Position numbers and translations under genes: made by a program. From Ptychodera flava (lineage: Eukaryota; Hemichordata; Enteropneusta; Ptychoderidae), in NCBI RefSeq assembly GCF_041260155.1, contig NC_091946.1, forward strand, positions 16,828,853 to 16,892,852: DNA of 64,000 nucleotides, read 5' to 3'. Shown piece after piece: positions 12,086 through 22,662 of this stretch. Under the pieces are notes generated by a model. That model had not been told where the DNA came from. It saw only the letters and a list, made by a program, of their open reading frames with translations, and ran no database searches. Positions within the stretch are counted from its first letter, which is position 1, and every line of letters begins with the position of its first letter.

Positions 12086-15000
12086 CTACTTTGGCAGATT
12101 ATTTTTGGTTTGGTATTTAGTGTGCCCATGTGAGTGGCCACGGTTTTTTTCATTGTTGAAATGTCTGTTGCAGGTTTTAATGTGGTCTTTGTTGTTCATA
12201 TTTAACACAATATCATCTTTTAGCTCGTACACACCATGCAAGGTTTGTAAACGTTTACTTCCCGGATATTTGCATCCAGATATTGCACACACGTCAGCTT
12301 CTTGTCCTGCATATGGATTAAAAAAAGAGAGTAAAACTTAATAATGAATAAAGCTTATCCCAGAGTTCGTTTTCAGGTAAATGCCCCATTACCTGTACAA
12401 AATAAAATATTACTTGAAGCTCAATTAGCTGTAACTTTTGGATGTTGTTAGCTACTATAGACTATAGTCTATAGAAGCTATTGGGATGGGTATCCGTCCG
12501 GCGTCCGGCGTCAGTCTGTATGTATGTATGTATGTATGTATGTATGTCCGTTTGTGAGGCGTCCGTCCACTCAAATATCTTGAGAACCGCAGTACTTACT
12601 GATTTGATATTTGTTGTGTAGATGAAAAATATGATTTTGAGAAACTGTTTTTTTTTAATTTTTTGATATTGTTGAAAATAGGCAAATTAATGCCAAAAAA
12701 GGTGTTTTGGTAAAAAATCTTCTTCTTCATAACCGCTGGTCAGACAGCTTTGTTATTTGGTATACAGATCCCTAGGGATAACCCAACGTAAATTTGTTCA
12801 AATTGTGATGAAATATGCTAATGTGTATTTTCAAGGATTTTTTTTGTCATTTTTGGTCAAAATTTGACTTACATTGTATGTAATTCTTGTACTGTATAAA
12901 CCCTATCAATTCACCCAGAAAAAAATAATTAATATGATTTTAAATAATTGAATTAATTAGGAAATCATCAAAGCCAAAATAATTTTAGTGTGGAATTATC
13001 AGAAAGTTCAACTTTTTTTGACAGTTCATAGTGAAATGCTTACCAGCTTGGAGGATTAAAACATGTAAAGGCAACTTTCCTGAATCCCAACTTTGATATA
13101 TTCTGAACCACCATTTATGTTATCTAAAAGAAATTGCTCATAATAGTTTGTCATGATAGGGTGGTCAAAATAAATAGAGATAGAGAAAGTTCTAATTTCC
13201 ATTTATGGTTGACTTGGTAAGGATAAAATAAGATTACTTTTTTAGGAAAAAAATAGAGTGGTCAATTAAAAGAGTGGTCAAAGTGATAGGGTTTTTATGG
13301 TAAAGCTTGGCTGTAAGATTCCTCATGTGTTATTTATACCACTTATGCAATCTGTGTAAACAGTGCAATGAAAGTGTAACATGATTCCTTATAATGCTTT
13401 TGATGACCTTGAACTTCTTAAGTTTCAAACATTTCTCTCTTCAGTGTGCTTTCTCTGACTACGTACAGTCTCAACTTATTCAACAGAACTTACTTGCAAT
13501 GTTAATTTGAGAGTTAAAATATGCTTGGTTAATAGGATGAAAATACTGATAAAAGGATAACCAGCTTAAGATTCTTTATAACCTGACAGATATGCTGTTT
13601 TTTTATGACGTAAATCTTGATTTAAGCAAGTCTTGTTTACTTTAATTAGAATGTAATTAACTCTCGTTTATTTGCTATTATAGACTAATATAGTCTGATG
13701 AAATATGCAAATCTGTATTTTTACAGAATTATTTTCCATTTTTGGTCAGGCCATCCTGAAATGAGCTATCAAAGATACCCACCTTCTTCATCAATAAATG
13801 TGTCACAAAAGGTTATTCTCTACATAACACAGCAGAGCTCTGTCAACTGTTGAGTCGCTTGTTTTTTCAAAACCGCTGGTCAGACAGCTTTAATTTTTGG
13901 TTTACAGGTTCCTAGGATGACCTTAGTGAGATAATTTCATACAGTCAGGAAATACTTAATTTTGTATCCATGTCTATAGTAGCTTCAGGGACTTTGGCCC
14001 TATGTTGTTATATTTTGTTCGTGTGCATCTACTGAAGTTTCTTGTGAGAATTCAAAAAAAAAATGAAACGCCCAGTAATTACATCTCCTACAGTTTCATC
14101 TGTTTGTTAAATCTGCATTCATATTTGAATAACATGTACAACTAACAATAAAAATAATTCATGAATCTTATTAAATGTGCAACTTTCTACAAATAATTTG
14201 GAATTAAACTATTATAAAATAGTGCTCATTGATATCTACTTGTTCATTTTCAGGAGCAGTGAACTCAGGATACATGGTATTCCACTGGAAGTAAATTCAT
14301 CAGTAAAATCTGTAATGGAATAAACCTGGAAAATGAAATGTGTTTTAATTGCCAGATGTGGAAGATTGAAAATGGTGATGGAACAGAGATGCAGCAAATA
14401 CATCATTCAGTACTGCTGGACACTTAATGCCAGGAAAAAGTACATTGACTCTACCAGGGTTTGAACCTGGGACCCCCAGATCCTGTCTGTGCTGTAACAT
14501 GGATCTGTTGCTCTGCCCACTGAGCTATAGAGTCTCACAAACATCTGATTCTGGATGTAGAATAATAAATGAAGCTAGTGATAGTTAGGATGTGATGTGA
14601 TGTGATGGGATGTAGTACTAAATTGGGTGATGTAGAAAGTATGTAAAAAGAGAAAGAGTTTAGATGTTAATTGGGGTGATATTATAAGTATGATGACATT
14701 ATGCTATGAAAAGAAGCAATTACAATTTTTTAGATCAGTGAGGACATGGTTAATGAAAGAGAGTGTGAGGGAAAAGTGATCATGACATGACTTTATTGTA
14801 GCAACATGACAATTAAGCTATTATTATCTGGTGTAAATTTGAAAAAGACATACAAAACATTACTTTATTGATTCGATATTCTATTTCAAGCAACTTAAAA
14901 ACATTTTCATCCAAATTTAATTTTCATCCAAATTTAATACTTTTAAGTCATAAGTGGTAAACATACTGAGGCAAGGTCCATTTTACGCCTTTGCTCTTCA

Positions 15001-15636
15001 TGGTCATCTTTTGCCATTGAAGAGACCTAATTTGGGAAGATGAATAATGGTTTTAAGTGTTGTCAATCCAATCAGTGCTTTGATTTATTGAAGACAATTA
15101 CATTTCTTACCATGTAAATCTTCACTGGGATTGCTCTCAGCTCTAGTACCACCTGTCTGGCGTCTTCTATGCATTTCCTGAAATTGCAACTATCATGCAA
15201 TATGCATCAAAATGGATTGTTTTGTTGAGATTATCAAGTGTATATCCGGTGTTTCAGAAATAGAATGACATGATACTAACATATTTCATTTTCTCCAGTA
15301 ATCACAGCATAACAAGTGACAGTGCTGAACCTTCTTGTTGGATGGCATTTTGTAAAAAAATGTGCAGGTGGTGTTCCAGTAAAACCAACTGTCATCTAAT
15401 GTAATTCAGTGAGAAATTATTACAAGTTACTGGACACCTGTCATACATAAGGGATCATCACTTAAAGGGAAAAGTTAAAAACTCACCTTTTCATGTTGTC
15501 TGATGCAGCCAGCAGTTTCAGTAATGCAGTGCCTCTGTAACGAAGCAATGCTCTGTCTCATCTGTTGATGGGCTTTCTGTAATTGGTGAACTCTCCTTTG
15601 GTATGACAGAATTAGATATGACTTGACGCACCTCAT
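12086..15636 (-). CDS. Putative spliced gene, minus strand, C2CH-like C-terminus (unknown function)
   Basis: Three exon candidates read downward: 15636-15487 (150 nt), 15177-15111 (67 nt) and 12306-12086. Acceptors (CTTTACCAG, GCAATTTCAG, polypyrimidine plus ATATGCAG) and donors (AAAAG/gtgagt, ACATG/gtaaga) are canonical, and phases 0, 0 and 1 agree. The first exon gives a helical Gln-rich stretch (YQRRVHQLQKAHQQMRQSIA). The second is basic then acidic (EMHRRRQTGG...SEDLHG). The last holds CAISGC, then about 36 residues, then CNRH, a C-x4-C-x36-C-x2-H spacing like that of THAP-type zinc fingers, and ends NNLPK-stop. The THAP fold itself is not recognisable. The first exon is also open in another frame for 39 codons, so the frame there is not certain. 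The start is unknown; a further exon may lie at 18024-18052. The function cannot be named. Confidence 0.4.
12451..13984. mobile_element. Non-autonomous element with 12-bp terminal inverted repeats
   Basis: GCTACTATAGAC at 12451 is matched by GTCTATAGTAGC at the right end. Near both ends a module recurs in the same orientation: AACCGCTGGTCAGACAGCTT at about 12732 and 13869. A short (TATG)n run follows the left end. It lies inside an intron of the minus-strand gene model and encodes no recognisable transposase. Confidence 0.5.
14447..14534 (-). tRNA. tRNA-like sequence, probable pseudo-tRNA or SINE head
   Basis: On the minus strand a cloverleaf can be drawn. The acceptor stem pairs GACTCTA with TAGAGTC. 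The D-arm is GCTC-AGTGGGCA-GAGC and the T-arm CCAGG-TTCAAAC-CCTGG. A and B box-like elements are present. The anticodon arm is abnormal: a 7-bp stem CAGATCC/GGATCTG closes a loop of about 17 bases, so no anticodon can be assigned without assuming an intron. No obvious SINE body or tail was found next to it. Confidence 0.55.
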
Positions 15637-15916
15637 CTGGTAAAGAAAGATCTTTAACCAGTTATTTAATATACAGAATTATTTTGTATGGTAATACTCT
15701 TGAAATATTACTTGTATTTTACACTCGTTCAATGCACAACAAAAAAATATCAGTAATAATATTCTTCTTCACCCACAAATGATGCAAATTAGTCACTAGC
15801 TATAAAATAATATTTGATATTGAAAATTGTTTTCAGGCAATTTGCATATTTTATGCTAAGCTTGGAAAAGCACTGCCACAGGATATGAATAGAAGTTGAG
15901 ATGACGCACACCAATA

Positions 15917-16169
15917 GGCCACTTTCATGACCCCTGAGCCCTGAGTGACCTTACAATCTGGTATTTCTGTTGGTATGGCATCATACAACCTTCAACTTTT
16001 CTCCCTTTGTGACTAATAAAATCCTAAGTTTTGTTCAAGGATGAGTTGGAGTACACAAATTTCAATGATCAAAAGGTTCACGGTTGCAGAGTTTGAACTC
16101 AAATTAGTAAAACTTATACCAACAAAAATGCCAGGATGTAGGGGTCGCACGGGGGTCATGAAAGTGGCC
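15917..16169. mobile_element. MITE, about 253 bp, TIR GGCCACTTTCATGACCCC
   Basis: Left end GGCCACTTTCATGACCCC and right end GGGGTCATGAAAGTGGCC are exact inverted copies. The inversion continues more weakly to TACCAACA. No open frame of note. Just to the right, 16182-16240 is itself inverted relative to 16471-16535, so a second inverted pair adjoins it. Confidence 0.65.
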
Positions 16170-16632
16170 GATTTGTTCCACTCATTTGGACCTGCTTTCC
16201 AATTGAAAATTTTCACATATAAATGAAATTCCTGCACTGTTCATTACAAAATATCATATTATCCTCATACTGACATTATTTGCAACCCTTTTCAGTGTAG
16301 AAGTCAATATTACACAATGTCTAGTTTTCCTACACGCTTGCAATGGTGGCGTGTTCGGCGGCATACCGGCTACGCATGTTTTGAATGCTATGGAATGATA
16401 TTGAGAAACTTGAAAAAGGTTGAATATATCGACAGTATGAAGATAATATGACATTTTGAAACAATCAGTACAGGCATTTTATTCAGATGTGAACATTTTC
16501 ATCTTGGAAAAGCAGGTCCAAACGAGTGAAACAGAAATGGACTACATGTCTCCACTTCTCTTCATCGCAAATTTTGCATGTTTCAGTTAAAAGGATATTT
16601 TTGTCAGTATTTTTGTAAATGTGCAAAAGTGC

Positions 16633-16821
16633 ATGATTATTGTTCTCTTCATCGCACTTTGCAGCACAGTGCTTGTAGGTGAAGCCGGTCGAAACAACCT
16701 AACGCCCACATGCAAAGCTACTATTATATATGCTTCAAATTTTAATCCGTCACATTGCTGTAGTCTCCTGCCAGAAAATACTTACCTGCGGATTACTTAC
16801 CATATGGTATTTCTTGTGTAT
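16633..16821 (+). other. Small open frame with signal-peptide-like start (doubtful)
   Basis: An ATG at 16633 opens a 62-codon frame whose first 19 residues look like a secretion signal (MIIVLFIALCSTVLVGEAG), followed by a short tail with three cysteines. There is no homology I recognise, no supported neighbours, and the surroundings are repeat-rich. It may be chance. Confidence 0.15.
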
Positions 16822-18023
16822 TAACCTCTTGTGAATCCTCTGTAATTGCACTGTTTTACAGGTCAGTTTTTCTATTGACTTTTGCAGAGTTTGGTACTGA
16901 AAAGTAAACAGACATTTTTATCGCTTGTCCTTTTCTGATCTTTAGGATTTATAATGCAGATGCAAGAAATATAAAATACCAAACTTGATATTGAAGGCAC
17001 TGTCAAATTCCCATGTAGTATTCAAATATTCATAAGGAAACAGCAAGGAACTTCAGAAAAGCTGATTTAATGCACAGCAGTGTTCAAGCAGTGTATATAT
17101 CCATATGAAGTGCTGATCAAATCTCTTCACTTCCCTAGGAAAATATGAACATTGCAAGGGACATTGATAGGGACTTCTCAACATTGATGTTTTACAATTT
17201 TTTGCATCTGCAGCAAAGGGTTACTGTCTGTAATTTTGACATTCTATTCTTCGCTATTTTTCTTCTGTGTATCCTTGTTTATAACGTTTCTTGCTTCCTA
17301 AAATATCTAGTTTTCTGCTTGTTAATACAGGATGTGGTTGTGTATGGTCTGATTGTTTTTTTGTCGTCAAATGACTTTAAATCCAGATGTAAATTCAATT
17401 TTCAACATTAAACAGCAGTGATTGTACACAAATAAGTTGTGTTCATTGGCTAAAAACTTACATTCATCATGCTTTACAGAGTTTGACGAGAAACTACACT
17501 TGATACACAGGACAAAATAATAAAAACAGGGGAACAGTTAGGGATAGTACAGCTTTACAAATGTAAATACATTTTCTGATTCCAAATGATACCGAGTTAC
17601 TCCTACATGAGAATATATAGGCACTGTATAATAATATCTAGCAACTGTACAGTTGGAAATGGAACAAGCCAAATTAATTTCCATGATTAGTCTTAAATAT
17701 TTTTATTCCATGTCTACCAAACATAATATCCACAATGAAAACCAGAAACCTCTTTTTCACCTCATAATTTGCACAACGATGCAATATTCTGCAACCATGC
17801 AAAAACACTTTGCAAAGTTTGTAAGCAATGATTTGTTGGCAGAAAAGGTAAAGGGAAAATCCTGTTGAAATACAGTGTTTTTTCATGAAACCTCCAAAAA
17901 CCCATGTGCATGGGATGTGAAACAAAGAATTCATCACTGTGGCCTAATTTAAAGGATAAACTATATGTACTTATTTACAGAACATTTACTCGTAAGTTTC
18001 TACCTCCAATATTTTCATCCTTA

Positions 18024-18052
18024 CCTTGTTGCTCAGCCGCCTGGCTGGAACC
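18024..18052 (-). other. Candidate 29-nt micro-exon
   Basis: Minus strand: a pyrimidine-rich acceptor ending TTTCATAG, 29 bases, then the strong donor CAACAAG/gtaagg. It could precede exon 15636-15487 in phase with either open frame of that exon. Without transcript data it remains a splice-signal call only. Confidence 0.3.
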
Positions 18053-18193
18053 TCTATGAAACACTAGATGAGAAAAACAATGTCTGAGGCCACATATAAA
18101 ATTAACCCATTGAACATAAATCATGCACAGAATTTGAGTTGAGATGTACCAGCTCACTAATTGTTGACTAATTGTTACCGGGTAATTATATAT

Positions 18194-18326
18194 ATTATAG
18201 CCCAAACATGGAACTATGTGCACGAGGGTAGGTGACCATTTGCCCGACGTAAGGAGGGCAAATGGTCTCCTGCCCCGAGGGTACATAGTCCCTTGTTTTG
18301 GCTATAATGTTTTTATTACATGCCTC
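18194..18326. mobile_element. Hairpin MITE, family of the 59-kb and 63-kb copies
   Basis: Arms with TATAGCCxAAACATGG and GGTGACCATTTGCCC return as complement around GACGTAAG. The phrase TTTTTATTACATGCCTC follows the right arm, exactly as at about 59180 and, inverted, at about 63020. Confidence 0.65.
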
Positions 18327-18522
18327 TCTTACAAATATTTAAGTACTGTACAGGTATTTACTCGACCAATTAATATGCTGCTCTTCGAGAGTACCTCAAT
18401 GGCCCCTTCCCATCACAGTTAAGCTCTGTGGGACAGTTGCTGTTGTGATTTAAGTATGCCCATGCTACAAGACGGAAAATACTTTTAAGCTAGTACGCAC
18501 CTTGAAATTTAAGTTTCTCCGA

Positions 18523-18672
18523 TCACTTATAAATTAAGGTTAAGGTTTCTATTTGTGCGAGATTGATCATATCAAGATTGGTATCAAAATGAATGTAGGG
18601 TTGATCATCCAGGATATCACTAAATGGTTGAAGTAACTTCACATTGTCAAATGCAATAACACACCATTCAAG
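18523..18672 (-). pseudogene. Lone exon resembling RNA polymerase I subunit RPA43 (POLR1F)
   Basis: After the acceptor TTCTTTCAG, 49 codons are open on the minus strand and end in TGA. Residues 5-31 (VIAFDNVKLLQPFSDILDDQ then PYIHFD) align without gaps to remembered human RPA43, IAYDNIKVVGELGDIYDDQ then GHIHLN. In RPA43 this is the N-terminal RPB7-like region that binds RPA14 and Rrn3. After PYIHFD the similarity ends, and neither the expected OB-fold exon nor the upstream exon is seen nearby. A MITE end-like sequence (TAGTACGCACCTTGAAA) abuts it at 18490. I read it as a gene fragment; a real exon of a diverged gene is possible. Confidence 0.5.
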
Positions 18673-18732
18673 CTGAAAGAAATAGTATTTGTTGTGTATT
18701 ACTGTAGTTGCAAGAAATAATGTTGCAAGGAT

Positions 18733-18965
18733 GTTGATAAGTCCCTATCAGTTTCCCTGGCAATATTCTATGTATATTTTATTTATCAAACTTCATTATT
18801 TATTATTTCAATCCTACGGAAACAGTAAGGGATTTAAAAAGATGTTTAGATAATACAAAGCAGATGCAGTGTACATATACAGATGTAGGCCATTAGTCTC
18901 TTCACTGTTTTCTTAGCAGATAGGAATATTGCAAGGGATATTGATAGGGACTTATCGTGATTGAG
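18733..18965. mobile_element. Inverted-repeat element, TGATAGGGACTTATC arms
   Basis: 18733-18785 is inverted relative to 18910-18965 (shared ATATTGC, AGGG, TGATAGGGACTTATC). A further arm-like copy, ATTGATAGGGACTTCTCAA, lies alone at about 17163. No coding capacity. Confidence 0.5.
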
Positions 18966-19639
18966 TAGAGCATGCTCTATTAGTCAAAATTCCTGTATTC
19001 GGGGCAATTTCACTTAATGTTACAAAACTGCTTGAAAATAAAAATAAAAATTCAAAAGCCAAAGTTTTAAATATTGTCAAAAGTTAAAAAAATGCATCCA
19101 ATAGTAAATGAATCACAACAGTCAACACAATAGAGGTCAATCTACGTCGTTCAGGCCAACAAAATATCAGAGATAGCAAAAATATGAATGTATGGATGAT
19201 AAATATATACGTTGCCATTGGCAACAACCTGACGCTACACAGGCCGCACCAGAAAAAAATCTGGATAAATCTTTTGGGCACTCAGAATTATACAGTTTTT
19301 TGCAGAACACTTGTCAAGGATACTGTTTTCCCTTCAGCGATCTTATTTTTTTCGTAAAATGCCCAATTAAATTTTGCGATCGAGAAAAATTTTGACCAAA
19401 CGACAAATTTGTGTCCAGGTTGCACGATAACCACTGACTCCAAAGTGCGAAGTTTTTGTTGAAATTTCCGTTGATAATCTTATCCCAATGATTTTTGTTC
19501 TTGTATTCTCTTACTTGTTACACACCAGTTACTATCGACACATTTTTTGTCAATGACACCTCAGAAATATTCAGAAAACCACTATTTTACGTGCCTGTGC
19601 GACACCGACGTCCTTTAAATCTCCCGCTGTGTTGACAAA

Positions 19640-20030
19640 ACTGCTGGTGACGTCACAAATTTACATAGCATAGGACCGTGACCTCTGTAACGACCCCCTA
19701 AGAGTCATTTTATTATGATGATAGCAAAATATTATTACGATCTCACGGCTCGAAATATGAATGGAAAAAAATCACTGTTGTAATTTTCATTTATAATTCA
19801 ATGTCTGCGTGTGCTACGATGGAATCCCACTTTCTGTAATTTAACTTGTAACTGAGGTACACCGGCTATGCGTTGCGCGGTAAATTCCGTTAGGTTACTT
19901 AGGTGGCCTCATTCGGAGTTTTCCCCTCCCTCCTGGCACGAGCCGATAGGCGAGTGCTATATGGAGCGAATTGTACCAAAATCGAGTGTATACCCGACTG
20001 CGAAGGGGGTTATTGCTATTATATTATATC
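19640..20030 (-). repeat. Repeat copy inverted relative to 7301-7440
   Basis: Carries the same ordered blocks as 7301-7440 on the opposite strand, with an additional 200-base interval. A long open frame from about 19971 to 20480 overlaps its right end, but it has no usable ATG and no recognisable domain. Confidence 0.7.
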
Positions 20031-22008
20031 AACTTGCGTGTATTTGTTGTCTTACTTGGGAAGTTGGGTATTTTCATCATTCTAAGCGCCAAATACAGAA
20101 AACGGACGTCTGAGAGATCGAACGTCGGAAATTCTGCGCCCGAGACCGAGCATTTTTATAAATTGGGATTCCGTACAGGTACACAGTCAGCACAGTATCC
20201 TACGATAAATACGCAATACGTCCATATCGACATTGCATTTTATTCGCATGCGACACGAACGATACTTGTCAAAAAATACCTGCTGCACTCACACAGAAAA
20301 TGGGTCAAGAGTTCAAATCAAAAGAAAAAAGTAACAATTTTTTTCGTAAATTTACATAAGAACAATAGTCCTGGCTTTTTTTGGCATACTAAAAATAGAT
20401 TTGTCTCATTCTGTACCGCATACCGTCGCGACATTCAGTGGTGGCACAGTGAAGTTACAGGATCTATTTTTGATGGATAATTTGGACGTTAATTGTACCA
20501 GAAAACAAGCAGTTTTAAAATAATCCAGACTTGCGATGACTGCAACTGTGATGAACAGTTGTGCAGATTCTGAGTGTGTTGCCCGATGCAGGGAGAGCTG
20601 GACGCTGACACTGCTCGTTGCATTTGATCAAATATCGTCGCAGTCGCCAGGAGTCATCCCATTGTTATTGGTCTACATCGTTAGGACATCCCGATCTGTT
20701 ATAGCCCAAACTTTGGTAAATAATATCTGACATACCGTTACTGTGAGGAAGTGTCAATTTATTTGTGTATGAACGAATACTATCTTCATTTTAAAGAGCG
20801 GTACTAGGATATATCGCGTCTCGACTCCCCTAAAGTGCACGGTGCGCTGTCGCCCTAATATTTGTGTGCATCATACCCAAACGTGCTGCTTCAGAGATGT
20901 CTTTCATCATCGATCCCAACTTATTTACACCAAGAGGTGAGTTACAGACCCACACTTTATCTGTGTATCAAAATTCGGTCTTCGGTCTTTGAAACAAAGT
21001 GGACTGTTTCGGTCTTTCTCGAGGGTCTATGGCTTAGATAGGTACGTTCAAATGCACCGACAGGGCAATTTTCGAAAATGCTGGTTTAGGAGCCCGTTTT
21101 AGCACTGCTGTCAGTGCTAAAAGTAAACAGTATTTTAGCATCGGTGGAATGAGCTCTCGTCCAATCAGAATGGCGCATGGTAGCATGATATAATATAATT
21201 TATGTTATTCTGTTATTTTTATTTTACTATTTGAAGTTAATTTGATCGCTAAAATCATTTATAGTCATTATATACGGATTTCGGCTCACAAACTGGATTA
21301 TGAAGAGATATTTCCCATATTGTGTAAAACTGATATGTATTAAATTCTCCATCTCAACGACTGTGTCTACTAGGGAGTTCTAGTATACCTGCTAGAACAG
21401 CAGTCAAAGTGTCGGGTGGCATACGGTGGTTTGATTCGAACCTTTGCAAATACAACGACAACTTAGGACAATTTTTTTATTTTTGTTCTATAATCTTGCA
21501 ATAGTTATCACTGAACTATAATTTAGTCGTGTAACTAGGAATTCTATCGATGACCACCGGATGACTAGTTAAATCCTAACTCTCTTATTAGTGTAAACGA
21601 TTGTCTTCAACGGACGCTTGAGGGCTTACCATACAACGTGCCAGAGCCTATGTATTTCAACTGGCCTACCTATTTACCTCGATGTGTGTGCGCAATAGGC
21701 TGTGAGCGGAATACCGCAGATATGGTCCAATAGGCACGAATTCTGTAGGTATTAAATATTCCAAAGCTACGATGACGTCACGACCAATACGACGGCATAT
21801 CGTTGTATTTCTACAATACCACAAATTCTTATTAGTTGAATTTTGCACCTTTGTATTAGTGGTGAATTATGTATTGAATTTATTCAATACTGGTCAAGGA
21901 GTCGACACCAGTGGACGCCGTTACCTGACAAGTCATACATCAATATGTTCAAGTCATTTGCATCCACTGTACACGAAAAGTCCGGGACATTTGTGCAGAT
22001 TAGAACAG
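20031..22008. other. No gene recognised
   Basis: Locally CpG-containing, repeat-like sequence. A CTCGAGGGTCTATGG phrase near 21025 resembles one half of the small hairpins at 34904 and 43849. No exon is supported. Confidence 0.45.
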
Positions 22009-22015
22009 GTTTAGT

Positions 22016-22655
22016 CACAGGCTACCCAGACAGTATTAAAATGCTTATTATTGAGTTTTTCGCACTGTTTTCTCTATCAGTTCCTCTCCTTTTCTTCATC
22101 ACAGTCCCTCTATGGATATAGGGACTGTGTCTTCATGCTCTGACTGATCGGAGTAAATAAAATAAACGGTTATATAATCTAACCTAGCCTCTTAACCCTT
22201 TATTCATTTTACACCCATTACAAGGACGTTTATCTCTCATATACATATCTTGTAATTAATTAGTCAACACAACTAATTATGCTAATCCGTGGACTTATCA
22301 GGGATTTTACGGGTTGGTCAACATCGCGAAAGATAGGAAAGGTTACATCTCTATCTTTGCAATGTTGACCAACTCTTGATAAGTCCACGGATAAGCATAA
22401 TTAGTTGTGTTGACTAATTAATTACAAGATGTGTATATGGGAGATAAACATCCTTGTAATGGGTGTAAAATGAATAAAGAGGCTAGGTTAGATTATATAA
22501 CCGTTTATTTTATTTACTCCGATCAGTCAGAGCATGAAGACACAGTCCCTATATCCATAGAGGGACTGTGATGAAGAAAAGGAGAGGAACTGATAGAGAA
22601 AACAGTGCGAAAAACTCGATAATAAGCATTTTTAATACTGTCTGGGTAGCCTGTG
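22016..22655. mobile_element. 640-bp foldback element with 7-bp target-site duplication
   Basis: Two arms of about 305-320 bp, nearly identical in inverted orientation, meet at a spacer of about 14 bases (22337-22350). The ends are CACAGGCTACCCAGACAGT and its complement. GTTTAGT lies immediately outside both ends (22009-22015 and 22656-22662), a perfect 7-bp target-site duplication. There is no transposase frame, so it is non-autonomous. A 7-bp duplication and CA terminal bases fit a P-like or hAT-like source loosely; the superfamily is unassigned. High arm identity suggests a young insertion. Confidence 0.85.
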
Positions 22656-22662
22656 GTTTAGT

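Noticed and set aside
19971-20480. 169-codon open frame, among the longest away from known genes and microsatellites
   Set aside because: No ATG in it, no recognisable domain, and it overlaps an inverted repeat copy.
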